DNA of 64,000 nt from Chrysoperla carnea (lineage: Eukaryota > Arthropoda > Insecta > Neuroptera > Chrysopidae), in contig NC_058339.1 in assembly GCF_905475395.1 (NCBI RefSeq), forward strand, positions 35,287,172-35,351,171. The letters run 5' to 3'. Positions within the stretch are counted from its first letter, which is position 1, and each line of letters begins with the position of its first letter. Below are positions 36,020 to 49,157 of the stretch, one piece after another. Below the pieces are notes generated by a model. That model had not been told where the DNA came from, did not search any database, and saw nothing but the letters and a program-made list of their open reading frames with translations. A program made the translations under genes and the position numbers.

Positions 36020-36084
36020 CTAATGGACTCTATAGCCTGTGGAAGTGTGTCCTTCGTGGACAGCCAATATAACCTAACCTAACC
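36020..36084 (+). mobile_element. 65-bp truncated LINE 3' end with 13-bp target duplication
   Basis: Begins TAATGGACTCTATAGCCTGT and ends in AATATAACCTAACCTAACC. It is flanked by perfect TACACATCTGGAA at 36007-36019 and 36085-36097. The body (GTGTGTCCTTCGTGGACAGC) is related to the copy ending near 48643. The structure identifies a 5'-truncated non-LTR insertion ending in CCTAA repeats. Confidence 0.85.
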
Positions 36085-36097
36085 TACACATCTGGAA

Positions 36098-39000
36098 GCA
36101 TTATTCGACAAGATTTCTTTATGTTTTTACCTGTAGCGTTAGTGGACAATTGATCTTTAAGTTTATGTACTTACTTAAGAAACACCCTTCTCATTTTTCT
36201 AATAGTAACCGAAGAATTCTGAATGTTTGTTTCTCTTTAAAATCTTACGATATCCATTTACATACTTTCTATTGAAAAATACATACTTCTTAAAAAAGGA
36301 AAATTGCTTTGTTTTGAAAATCGGATACTTATTTCAATCCTTATACCTATCGATTTTCATTGTTGGGTTCTATCATAGAATTCAACCAGTGAACATCACA
36401 AAGCTGACAAATTCATATCTATTTCGAAACATGTAAACCGTTTTTTTCGATATGTCAGCCTCCTCGGAAATTTTTTCTGATTGCAGACCTGGCCTGTCAT
36501 TTATAAAAGTAGCATACAAATTTGGATTTCGATTTTCGGGATGAAATTAATAACTTTTTATCGGAGAGCAAAAATTATTATTGTAAAGGGTGATAGTTTG
36601 ATTCTTTAATATTCATAAAATATTTCGTTTTTAAAAAAGAATAACAAAAAAGTAAGAATAGTTTAATTAATTATTTAGGTAAATGATCGACATATTTTCA
36701 ATTGTATTGTATTTTCAATTGGTACCATCATGTACCATAAAAGTGGAATTAGAGCAAATATTGTAGGTTTTTGATAATAGTAGTTTGTTTACGCGGTTCT
36801 TTAACCGTGATTTCATTAAATTGATGACACAATAATAGATTGACGGAGTGTGAAGTTTTTTTTATTATGCCCGAAAAAATTTACTACTCTAGGATTTTAA
36901 TTGCCTTAAGATTCCTACCTCGGTTGTAACAACAAGTACGTAGAGATAGAAGGCAGTTACATATAATATACCGCTATGATTTTAGGTAGCCAATAGAGTT
37001 GTCATTTCAAAAGTATCCACCCTTAATAACTCTTGACCTCTTGACCCTGATAGAGTCTGGCGCGATCCTTGAGGTTCACACGAATAAGTTTTCAGCATAA
37101 TAAAACTCGATCGACTCGAAATGACTCGATCGAATGTTATGAAATTCTTTTTGGATCATATCGTCGTTAATACGCTTCGGTCGGCACCTCAACAAAGTCG
37201 GTATAATTTTTTGTTCGCGCGATATCGACGATATACTTCTTCTCCAAATTAGTGTTAATGCCTTGTCCTAACCATGAAACGTAAAGATATGTTGAAAATT
37301 TCGATTTCGAAAATCGGACCCATTACAATAACTTCGTTATTGAACGTAGAGCTACAATTAGATACTGTATTATAATTTTTCTATTTGCTTTATATAAGGT
37401 GTAACACAAATTGGTTCGTTACAATAAACTATTTCTTTTACATTTTTTTAAATACGGATTTCATAAAATTAGTTCGATATTTATGATTATTTTTAAAAGT
37501 TGCCTTTCGTTTCTGAAGCTTATCATATCTAAAGAATTTTATACTAGTAAATGTCCCATTTTAGAAAGCAATTTGTCCCCCGGAATTCTGTATGGTGTGG
37601 TTTGCGCAATGTTTGATAAATTTTAATGAAATGTGTACCAGATATTAATCAATATATAGAATAATAATTATTGAAGTTAATTAACATATTTCGAAAATAC
37701 ATGTATGTCGTAGTCGTTTGATGTATTACTAAAATATCCTTGTCAGAGGAATCGATATAACCTAGAAAATAGCTAATGCAATTCTGGAAAACTTGAAAAT
37801 CAAGTTTATAAACATACGTTCGGATAAAAATTTGTTTATACAAAGATTACTATATTATATTAGGATCACAAATTAAAGGATTAGACAAAAAAATGGCTTT
37901 GTGTGAAACTTTTTTCTTAACCCACCCTAAAATGTTCTTTGGATCATTCTGATCAAAGGCTCTCACGGCTACAAAAATTTTTAACGAGTAGTTTTCGAGC
38001 TACGGCCTATCAAAGCATATGACTAGGAAAAGGGCTTTCTGTGAAACTTTTTACTATCTTTCCTAGTCACATACTAAAACTATAACTATACTTGTAAATT
38101 TTCTTATTTTGCATAATAAGAAAAAAGTCATTCTTTATAAAAAATTTTGCTTATTCTGAAAAGTATGTATAGGCATAATTAAAACTTCTAAATAATGTAC
38201 AGGGCAGTCAAAAATTTGGAATCACTAGACTAAACTACCCTTCCTAATACCGCTAGACTTTTTTTGTGCGGGGTTATCTCAAACAAAAAGTTTATAATTG
38301 TGATCTAAATGACGATGAAAAACTTTTAAAACAAAAAAATCGCAGAAACAGTTAATGAGATAAATGTACATACACAGCATAAAGTTTATAAAAAAAATTT
38401 AAAGTTTTGGTTGAAAAATCTGTTATAGTAGGAGGAGAACATGTTAATTGATTTAATGTTATTTTCTTTGATACGTTTTTTAGTAATTACAAACTTTTTT
38501 CAAATAAAAAATGATGTTTTAATTAAAGTATACGGATCTTCTTGATATTTTGTTCGATTCATAATTGTTGAAAAAACTTTATATACACTACTAAGTTGTG
38601 CAATCAATTGGATGCACAACTTCAAAGTTAAGCAATCAAATTGATAACAAGTATTTATTATAATTGATAATGTCAAATAACTTTCATTAAAATTTTTAAA
38701 ATAAAAATATTTTAATTTCTAAAAAAATCGATTTTTAACAATCGTATTAATCGTAATTTAATCGATTGTTTATATCGATTAATCGAATCGTTTACAATCG
38801 ATTTAATAATTTTTCGCGCCTTGGACAATTTAAAAAACGCTTATATTACTCAACGCAACCAATTTATTGTCTGTTCTATTGTATAAATCTAATAAGCTTC
38901 AATTGAGGATTCTTCTGAAAGGGTCTAAAAATCATAGGTAAAAAAAAAAAAAAACAAAAAACAAAAAACAAAAAAACAAATATTTTCAATAAATGTTTAT

Positions 39001-41250
39001 TGGATTTTATTATAATATAAAATAGTATGTACATTATATAATATTATAACATTATTATATAAAAATATTCGTTTTGACTTGATACTTTCATAATTATGGA
39101 ATATTATTATTTCGCTGAATATTTTAAAAAAGTTTACAATTTTTTATGTATAATATACGTTGATCCACAAATATTTAAATACATCATCTAAAGTTTTTTT
39201 AATTTCACTATAATTTTTAATTTTGTTGTGGAAACAGAGTTTCTATTCTAATTTGGTATTTTCTAATTTTGAATTACTCAAAAAAATTCTATAAATGTCA
39301 TGCAAAATTTAATAAAATTTATTTGGTTGATGATAAATGTATATTTTGAGGTTTAAAAAATCAAACACCTTCTATGAAGGTATTTACGACTAGTCAACAA
39401 AATATAAATGAACTTCCGAGAAACGAGAGCCCGTTGATTGAATTTATACCAGATACCCTGTTATGATATATGATACCTAAACGATTTTTTGGCGAATTAA
39501 AGCGGGGGAGGTTTAAATAATTTTAAAACAAAACCTAATAAAAATTGTAAGTTAATCGACAGGTTCTGGTTTTTGGAAGATATCCCAAGAAAAATTATCT
39601 TTGGTTGCTTAATAAATATAATATGTTTTGGTCGTGCTTTATTTTTTAAAAATTTATTACAATTTGTGGAAGAACTTTCTTTCAATAGAGGTTCAAATTA
39701 TCTAATAAATAACAGCTAATAACCAATTGGCTCAATTATATTATGTCTACTGTACGGTGGGAGCTAATTTCAAATAAGTGAAATTGGATAAAATTTATTT
39801 TATTATATATAGAATTTAATACTTTCAAATCAATGGGTATCAGTTTTTATAAATTCGTTCAGTCTACAAGATATTCAACTTGATTTTAGAGTATTCCCTT
39901 AGCAAATGGAGAATCAGAAGGGTCACATGCTTCAAAACAGAGTGAGAAAAGGACAAAAGAACAAAAATCTACCCCTCAACATTATCCAATCGGAACGGTA
40001 AATCATTACCTAGACCCCGAAAGTACTGTATTAATTGAAAATGTTAAGGGAGCATCCATAAACTGCGTAGCTCAAATTCAGTCTCTTTGGAATGTAGTTT
40101 TCTTTATTATCAAGTAAAGAAGTCATTTTGTATTTTCTGAAACATTGGCATTTCGGCATTGTAAGATTATGGCGTTCATAAAATATAAAAGTGCCCAATG
40201 TTAACCCAATAAATAAAAGTATATAAAAAAATTACGTATCTTGACTTCATTGCCACCCTCCTCGACACAGCTCTTCGTAGCTTTTAAACTAACTCCCTCC
40301 TCCTCTTGGCCGGGCCACGTGGTTTTTGAATACTCCATAACCAGAAAGAGATAGATAAAATTTTATTCCATAACAAAAAACGTTTCTTTTTAAAAATAAT
40401 CAACTCTTATTTGATAAATTTTAAATACCTTCTGATTCATACTGTATTAAGAATACTATTTTAAGTGGAAGAAATTTCGTTCAAAACTGATTAAAGAAAA
40501 TATCGAATATTTTAAATATACATAATATTTAATAAATATTAAAAACATCTTTGAGCAACTTTCAGTAATGATCTTCTGGAAGAATTATCGTGTATAATTA
40601 AGAAAAAACATGACCAAATATATTTCCTATAAAAAATATTTTAAAAATAGAGCACTAAAACGTGTGTTTGTACTTTTTTTTTATTACATATCATTGTAAA
40701 AAAGATTTTTGTTAAAAAAAAAATCTGTCCTTAAAATATATCTAAAAAAATAATTTAATTGCATTATATCTGTTATCTATTTTACTTCAGTTGTACATAT
40801 TTGGTGATAAAAGTTATTCAATTAGGCCTACTAAATATCTTGGATACTGTAAGAAAGTTGCATGAAAAGCAGGCTTTTCAATTTATTAACTTACATTCTT
40901 GGTTACTAACTCAATTTTCCAATACTTGACGAACGATACTTCTTAGCATGTTATGTATTTGACGACATTTTTATTAGTATCATCAAGTGTTTGTCGAAAC
41001 ATATCCATTGAATCCTTAGATTGAACCGGTTGTCTCGAATCTGTATACAAATACCCAGCACCAATCGTTCAGATATTAAAATCACTAAATATCAGAAACG
41101 ATTATTCTCTGGGCACATGTACATTACAGCAAGATTTGGCCCACGTGCATTCAAAGAATGTAGGTAGAAGTTAATAAATTGGTTTATTAGATCCCGCTTA
41201 ATAGGTAGCATGTAAATGTCGCCTTTGAATTTTTATAGACCATCATATTT
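36098..41250. other. Gene-poor AT-rich intergenic DNA
   Basis: Between KATNIP and MMD. No conserved coding frame was found. It contains a low-complexity A/C run at 38940-38980 and a patch at 38727-38812 rich in ATCGAT and ATCGATT motifs. Near 37893 and 38031 are two diverged direct copies of GGCTTTSTGTGAAACTTTTT. At 38201, TACAGGGCAGTCAAAAATTT resembles a Tc1-like terminus but has no visible partner. Confidence 0.4.
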
Positions 41251-41520
41251 AAGATGGAGACTACACAAGAGAAAGCGGTATAATTCACAAAATTGATCTC
41301 AACGTAATGACAAAAATTATTTGTACCACTAGCATCACTAGCGTTCCTTTTGCATCGAAGGGCATTACACGAAATACTACATAAATATGGCTTTTTTTAA
41401 ATCAAACTCTCGCCTTACAATCACTCCATTATTCCGATGCGAAAGGAATACTAATGACATTTTATTTGTAACAGCCATTTGCTTACATGGAGTTCGGCCT
41501 CTTTGTGTAGTCTTCATGAT
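41251..41520. repeat. Imperfect foldback element of about 270 bp
   Basis: The left arm AAGATGGAGACTACACAAGA matches the reverse complement of the right arm, ATCATGAAGACTACACAAAG, ending at about 41520. A second inner inverted pair is GTTCCTTTTGCATCG (41343) against ATTCCTTTCGCATCGG (reverse complement of 41433-41448). No coding capacity. Probably an old MITE or foldback transposon. Confidence 0.5.
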
Positions 41521-42856
41521 ATTTAACTACAATATTCATGTGCCTTATTAGATAATATTATTTACATGAATGTTTAAATATTACATTTATATTAAAATTC
41601 AACAAATATGTTATAAAATGATCAAACTTCATTGAGTCACTAACTTTTCAAAAAAGCAAATAAAAATAAGTATTTTAGGGAAGAGTTACATTATATTATT
41701 TTTGTACGTCAAGAACTCTTTTGGCATGATAAATTTGTTGATGTGAATAATTATATCATGTTTTTGATCATAATAAATCTTCATAAGCCAATAAATTCAG
41801 GCAACTTTCCTATCAAATATATTATTAGTTATTATAATGATATTATTTAAACCATATATATGAAATAGTATTAAAAATATATTTTTAGTTTAAAATATCG
41901 TTTTTATGGAAGTGCTAACTAATTATGTGAATAAACTGTCAATTTTTATGGAACAATAAACCTAAATTGAAGTCAAATTGTCATATATATTCTATAAACA
42001 TGCGATGGATTAAAGTTTTAATGGATAAAACATGAAGAATAGATAAAATGCTGAAGACTATTTTCTTCATCTGTGTTGTGATCATATTCTCGTTACATAC
42101 AGCTTAAAATGATCACTGAAGCTAGTTATAAGCTACACACACTTTTTTGCTTAAATGGATATTTATAAACCACAGTAATTTGCAACAAATCTGTTCAAAT
42201 GTATGAATGAACTTAGTTTTCATTGATGGTCTAGTTACCAATCTTTCAATGGTCTAGTTATTCCATAGATCATTGCAGTTTTTTTAAGATTTAAGCCTGC
42301 TTATGACTGCAAGAATAGATCTAGAACTATAAATAATATAACTGAGCAGTCATTCAAATGATGTACATTGATGATGATGATAGCTGTTGTTTAAGATGAG
42401 ACAGCAAGTAATTTTCGCCTTCCTCATGCTAATCATAGGAAATCTCACTCAATGTACAATAATTTTAAGTATTCAATTATAATGTGTTCAAATTTTGTGT
42501 ATATCGTCAGAGTTTTTATAATTGCTTCATTTTAAATGTTATAATTGCTCCAATATTTATTATTATCCTATTATTCATGGTACGAAGAAAATAAAATTTG
42601 TATCTGTGACAAGGGCACAAGGCAAGTTGTTAGAGTAACGAAGATTAAACTTATTAAAATGAAAATTAAAGCGAATGATGGAAAACTTGAATAAATGGTT
42701 AATATCTAAGATTATTGCTAATAAGTTGGTACACCAATATTACAATAAATAAATAAAACTTAAAATGGCAGTTGATTGTTTATTACTAAAAACAAGCTTT
42801 TAAACTTTTTAAATTATCACCTGTAAAAACTTTTAAATATGACTTTTACTCTTAGA
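41521..42856. other. Intergenic DNA downstream of MMD
   Basis: AT-rich, with nothing recognisable on either strand. Reads as ordinary intergenic sequence or a long 3' UTR, although the nearby poly(A) signal argues for a short UTR. Confidence 0.35.
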
Positions 42857-42862
42857 TTTATT
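42857..42862 (-). terminator. Poly(A) signal of MMD
   Basis: AATAAA on the minus strand only 31 bp beyond the MMD stop codon. If used, the 3' UTR is about 50 nt. Confidence 0.45.
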
Positions 42863-42892
42863 GTTCCACAATTAAATGCTCTATTCAGAATA

Positions 42893-45307
42893 TTATGTTT
42901 CTGGGAATAGATGTGATAAAATTGCAAAATAATGTACACCTGCTGCCACCACTACAAATATATGCCAAATAGCATGAGCACATGGAATGGAACCGTCAGC
43001 TTTGAAAAAAATTACCCCTAACACATAAATCATTCCACCAATTTTCAGTTCACGCATTCCACTAAAATCATTCTGAAAATTACAAAAACATATTAATATT
43101 AAATGCAGAATTAAAAATCATTTTAGAGATAATGTAATCGGAGCTTAGCCACAAAGGTAACTTATCTCACCCTGTAATATTTAAAAAATTAATTTTTGGC
43201 TAAACATGGCCCCTGAATTTCAAGCCTATTATATCTATTGACTCCGAGTTTTTTTTTTATAGGTATAGAACTTACCATTCTAAAATTGTGACACGTAAAA
43301 AGTAAGCGCCGGGACACAAGAAAAAGTTCACTAAAGTCATTTTTCAGAGTATTTAAGTGGCTACCAATCCACATTTCTTCAAAAAGGATGCCGGATATTT
43401 TAATTCTCAATGAGCAAAAACTTTTATTTTAACTAAACAAGTCTTTATGACACACATAACCAAAAACTTATCATAGGCAATATTCAATAAGTGCAATAAG
43501 TCTGCGAATTGATCATCAAATTTAGGCGATTTTAATATCACTGGGATTTTTTCCGTAAAGATATGTAAAATGTATGCTAGCTTATATACACTGGATTCTA
43601 ATTTAAAAATATAATGAGCAGAAGTCGTTATATCTTGAAAAACATAGAAAATAAGCTCAAATAAAATGGACATGCCCACTTGAAGACGGTTAGAGTAATT
43701 TTAAAAAACGAAAAATTACTGTTTTGTATTATACCTTAGTTTCAACTTATTTTATATGATAGTTTGGATTGATTAAGACATGTAATGCATAACTTACCTC
43801 AGATATAATTGGTAAAGCAGGACCAATACCCATAATTAAATAAAAAATCGTTTCTAAACTTTTAAATCGTTCATGGAATAATTGTTGATAGATAATTCCT
43901 AAAAATGCCAATAGCCAAACAAACCATTGCATAATTGCCGTTAAACCTGTATGGCCATTTAATACAATTGTTAACCATGGGAAGTAACTCCCAGCAATAA
44001 ATATATAGATCATAGCACGATCACATCTATGTAACGCATCTTTTAATGGTCTGCAAAAATAAAATTCAATATTCACTTATAAATTTTTTCGTTAAAGTTA
44101 CGAATTGTATTTTTCCCTCTTTTTTTTTCAATATTCATTTCCAATATTTACATAAAAATCAGATTTGTCTATGTTCTATTCAGATTAAATCTAACATGCA
44201 ACATTTTTGATTTGAAATTCAAATTCACTGCTCATGCATAAGCCTACCAAAAAAATATACACAGTTAGTAGCCAATAAATATGTAAAAATTTTCAGTAGC
44301 TTGTAGTGTGTAATTAAAATCGAAATTAACGTACGATTAGGGTTACATCTACAAAAAATATTAATCTTTTTCGTAATGTTACGGAAAGTATAATTGGATT
44401 TCTCGAACACAACACAATGATGTGGATTGAGATTTATGGAGGTACGTCTCAAAAAGGTGGTTTCTAGACTACTTTAACCCATTTTCTAAGCTCTGATATG
44501 TCTCCTCAGTAAAGTTAATAAGAAAAAATACCACACTATTTCTGATCGTTTGTTAACTTCGATTAAAGAATTTTTTTTTAAAAACATAATAAATTTTATC
44601 TACATATATAGAAAAGAAGCTTTGGGAAGATATATTACTATGTAAATAAAATTTATGAAAAGTGACAAAACGACAAGGATTTTCGTTTTCATACATCAGC
44701 GTAGGTTTAAGGGTTCTTTTATGAATATAGTATTAATGCTCTGAGATCCGCTAGTATACGAATATAAATATCTATGGTAAAACGTTAGGGGGTACAAAGA
44801 TTATCAAAGTAATAATAATATTAAAGCCAATTGTCACACTTACTTATTTCGATTACAATAAAATACTGAATGAAAACAGGTGGAAACACTAAATAGGGCA
44901 ACTAAACTTGCACCATAAACTAATGCAGCTAAAACTTGCGAAGAAGTTTTTGCCCTTTGTAATAGTAGTTTCCATCCAAAAATACTAGGTATCACCCATA
45001 CTCCATGGGTGATAACATTAGCTATATGTTCAACTTTTGTCGGACAATATGCTTCCTTTCCACACGCTCTTTTGTTTTTCCATTGTACGCTAAAAAAATT
45101 TCCAATAGTTAAGTCCTTAAATGAAAATTTCAAATTTGCCTCAATTTGTATTTCCAATACAACAATTGATCTAGAAACTGGGGAAAATTTGATATTTGAT
45201 ATAAAAAAAATTGTAACTTACTTCTTTAAATCCTCCCACGGTATAACATGATTAATTTTTGAAAAATATTTTAAACTAAAACCATTTTCGGTTTTCATTA
45301 CTGGCAT
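42893..45307 (-). CDS. MMD: MMD-like member of the PAQR (progestin/adipoQ receptor) family
   Basis: Seven-pass membrane protein of the PAQR/hemolysin III superfamily, closest to monocyte-to-macrophage differentiation factor (PAQR10/11), a Golgi/endomembrane protein linked to Ras retention and lysosomes. Four exons: 45222-45307, 44844-45089, 43798-44050, 42893-43072. Phases agree and give 254 residues, near the human length of about 240. Conserved blocks: CPTKVEHIANVITHGVW, ALFSVSTCFHSVF, HRCDRAMIYIFIAGSYFPW, FYLIMGIGPALPI and CAHAIWHIFVVVAAGVHYF. The Ser and His of FSVSTCFH, the Asp of CDRAM and the HAIWH histidines are the predicted metal-site residues of the superfamily, and all are present. 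The start is the first in-frame ATG after an upstream TGA. Divergent from the Atg18a gene, 6 kb away. Confidence 0.95.
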
Positions 45308-48300
45308 GTACTCTTGTAGATTTGTAGATGATGATCTATAGATGGGATCTATATAGATCGTAACGTTTTTTGAAACTGAACAATTGATTAAACTAAAGAA
45401 TGTTCATTTTTTTCAATACAAATATATTACAATATGTATTAATAAATTAAATTAATAGGATTATTATTATCAAGACACGCTATACAAATGGGACGTCATT
45501 TATTAAATTAAAAATATAAAAAAAAATTGCAAAGTACTTCATATAATGGGATAAGAATAAAGCATTATAAAAATAAATCTTGACAGTGTTATAATATTTT
45601 AATTTACGGAAAAGAATTTCCAACAAGCACCGGATAAGTATTTGTTTTACACATAGTTAAAATTGCATATTATAATTATTAATTTATTTATTTATAACAT
45701 TTACTTCCACCTAACAAAGAGAATGATACAGTTTAAAATAATTAAATAATTGTTCTCTCTCAATTTAATAATAGTCTGGATCATGTGATTTTTGATCAAA
45801 GGTTATTTAATATTTTAAAATGTTTCTTGACTCTCGAATGATACATATATATTTTGTATTATATAAGATGAACGATTTTGTAAGAAGGTCAAAATATTTC
45901 AATTAATTAATTGGTTGAATATGTTACTCAATAATTTATAGTTGTAATTACACCCCACAATAAATTTTAATTATTGAAATTTATCTTCGAATTACTTGTT
46001 CTTGTTAATATTTAGGTTAGTTTTTAGAAAACGTAAACTACTTTAAAAATTCATCAGGTTGTTTCTCATCCTTCTGTAGAGTAGGTATAAGGTGATTTGT
46101 AGTACTTGGTGACGTCATGATATTATCATTATAAAATGATAAGAGGTCACGATATGGATTAGAAATTGTTTCATGCTACTGATAGTGATTTAAATTATAT
46201 TGTATAACTAAAGGTCATTTTAACTAAATGAATCTCTTCATTATAATTAAGGTCTTATTACATACACGTAACGGAGTACGCAATTTAAATTGGCCTAGAA
46301 TTGAACTGATTTTTACTCCTATATGCAGACTAAAGTATGGTCATTTTTAGATATTTGTAGATTGTTCAATTTGTGGTACAAAGAATACTTGTTTAGGCAA
46401 GGCTCACTTAATAAATCAGATCCTTACATTTGATTTTCAAATTGACAACAAATTTTCTATTATTAGATAATGATAAATGTTTTTTGAAGACTCGAGTTGG
46501 AAGGGATAAGCAGGGAAATTGTATAATATGAAAAAATTGTATAATGTTGTCTACAAAATTAAATATACTAATGGGACTGGCTATACCCTTGCTTTAGTGA
46601 AATAATTACGACAAATGTAATATTTTTGACATCAAACATCCATGCCTGAAATGAAGAAACGATGAAATATACGTATATTGTTGAGAATCGCAACCTGAAC
46701 TTCTAGATTGGCGAAGCAACATCTTCTACACCATACAAGATGTTGTGTCAGCTGTGTGACAAGATGTAATTGAATCTGATCGCAGTGTGAAACTACACTT
46801 TGTACAATACTAGATTAAATAATTTCAATTTTAATCAAGTGTTAATGTTTACAGAGTTTATTTTTGGGTTCATGAATCCTCTATTGGTAAGTTTATGTAG
46901 GTATTACTTTACTAATTTTTTGAATAGAAATACTTCCAAATTTGTTCCAACTATAGTTACGACGTTTTGTTTATTTAGTCATAGAGGTCGTGTGAGTGCT
47001 TGCTACTACATTTGAAATGAAAGTATACTGCTTGGAGGTAAGTGTAATCATAAAATTTTATGATTAAGTTTGCGATGATGCCCTTAGTAAGAGTAGAGTT
47101 CTAATACCGTGCTGGAAAATCCAAACTGTATAAAATGTTGTTGTTTTAAATATTGAGTTCGCTTAACTTCCCTATACTTCAAATATTACAAAGCCAATCC
47201 TGAATATTTATAAAATCTCATGAAAAGTATTAAAAATCCAACAGGCTTATTTATTAGAGGTCATTACCATTTTTAGATGAGATTATTTTCTAAAAAAAAA
47301 AATTGTTTACAGTCTGTAATATGAGACTGAATAAACATTTTTATGTGAGTTTTATCGCCTTTTGATAGCAGTAAGTCATATAAAATAAATTTATATTAAT
47401 GGATAATTAATTTTTTTTTATCTAGTAGTTTATAAACTCTTTTTATGATGTTTTAATAGAAGAAAATCGATATTATAAATTAAACAAAAGAATTTACTAC
47501 CCAAACTTGTATAAGATCTGCCCCCTACAGCTTGCAATTGTTTTTCATTCAAGGATTTTAATTTTTTCGGTGCAATAGTCTTAATTAAGGTAGTTCCTCC
47601 GCGACCGTCCAGTCAAAAAGTTTTGGACTAATACTATCATTCAGTGCATTAACTGTGCTATGACTATTATACATATACCATATATTATTTTCACAAGACT
47701 GTAGTTCCTCACTACTGTTTCTAGTATACATATAAACACACACACTATGACATATGCCTTTAACATTAGTCTTCATATCTTTTCCACAATAATCATCGCT
47801 AAAACGAGTTATTTATTTAAGTTTTTTATCGAAACTATATGGTAAATAATTTTTATTTTTATTTATATATTTTCTAAATATAATATTCTACATTATATTA
47901 GTTTTTCATAGAGATGGTGGACGTCATTCATTGGTAAATAAATATAATATTTGTAAATTTGTGTATTTTTATACACTTCTCCCATGTACACGTACAAATT
48001 GCGTCACTTTTAATTGCTAATATCTCATGTATGGCATGGTAAATCATCTTCTAATTTTAGCAGCAAGTGTATTATGAATTAAATATTTTATATTCTGAGT
48101 TTTGAGAAATTCTTGGAATATCACTTTCGTGTAGATACTACCTTTTAAGTCATTATATAAATAAGAGAAGTATATTGAACTTCTTCAGATAAAAAGGATT
48201 TTTAACAATAACAATATTTTTCACAATATTGGTATAGGAACCAGTGAACCAGCCTAGCAAAGAAAATGCATGATCCTAAAAGTACAAATAAGAGTTTACT

Positions 48301-48580
48301 TAAAATCTAAGTAGAAGAAAATCCTAAGCAGTGTTAGTGAAGTAAGGTTACGTCCACAAATACTTGTTTTGTTTCGTTCTCTATTTATCCATAATCTTTT
48401 GTTTAGTTGATCACCCGTTATTCCATTTCAACTATTGTCTTATGTGGAGCCAAAGTTGGTTTGAGAAGGCAATTGCCCCTCTGAATTCGCGTTTCTACAT
48501 CTTTCAAAACTTCAGTAGGATGAAGAGTATACAATTTTCACTTTTTCAGTTTTATTACTTCTCTCTTGTCCTATTTGCAC
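45308..48580. other. Gene-poor intergenic DNA between MMD and Atg18a, left part
   Basis: Holds the MMD promoter. No coding frame recognised. A TGACGTCA palindrome lies at 46110-46117, and a small hairpin CAACATCTT/AAGATGTTG near 46720-46743. The open frame at 47585-47776 (minus) resembles no protein. Confidence 0.35.
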
Positions 48581-48643
48581 ATCTTTCCAATGGGCCCTAT
48601 GGCCTAAGTGTGTCCCTCGTGCATAGCTAATATAACCTAACCT
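48581..48643 (+). mobile_element. LINE 3' end with CCTAA tail
   Basis: The sequence AATGGGCCCTATGGCCTAAG through AATATAACCTAACCTAAC aligns over about 60 bp with the insertion at 36020-36084, so it belongs to the same family but is more diverged. The left boundary is not defined and no target duplication was found, so the copy may extend further left, perhaps to about 48364. Confidence 0.6.
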
Positions 48644-49035
48644 AACATACTTCCCTTGATTCATTCTTACATACGCCGCTTAGGATCAATTATAATTCCC
48701 AACTCTTGAAAATCATTATATTATCCAGTTTTTTTAAATAACTAAGTGAAGATTATTATTTGGTGGAATATGTTGCTAGTAAAATAGTCAGAGAAGTTAT
48801 CTATGCCAGGGGGTATGGTTCGGGAATAACTGTCGATTACTCACCAACCTTTCTTCCACCATTTAAAAAATCTCGCCATTTTACGACCCTTATTAATCAT
48901 GATTATATTAAGTAGTTTTAAAATAATATATTATTATACTATTCTATAACGTTAAGTCGTGTAATGTGCTGATGTGCAAGCAGGTCAAATGTTGACCTGT
49001 ATCTACGCATATGACACCTTTAATAATAAAATAAC

Positions 49036-49142
49036 AATAATAGGTACCTCATCTGATCTGTTAATAGTTTTAATAAAAACATATTTACAGAATACCTTGC
49101 AGAGTAGCAGGCTGTCAAATAGTGGTCAATAAAGAAAAAGAA
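49036..49142 (+). mobile_element. Short retroposed insertion with 15-bp target duplication
   Basis: The 107-bp segment AATAATAGGTACC to GTCAATAAAGAAAAAGAA is flanked by identical TAATAATAAAATAAC at 49021-49035 and 49143-49157. It ends in an AATAAAG-containing, A-rich tail, as in LINE or SINE 3' ends. It is unlike the CCTAA-tailed family. The duplication is AT-simple, which lowers certainty a little. Confidence 0.55.
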
Positions 49143-49157
49143 TAATAATAAAATAAC

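Noticed and set aside
38201-38240. Tc1/mariner-like terminus
   Set aside because: TACAGGGCAGTCAAAAATTT has the right flavour, with TA before CAGGG, but no reverse-complement partner end and no transposase were found nearby.
47585-47776. 63-codon minus-strand open frame
   Set aside because: No start context, splice signals or family similarity. The amino acid make-up follows local simple sequence.
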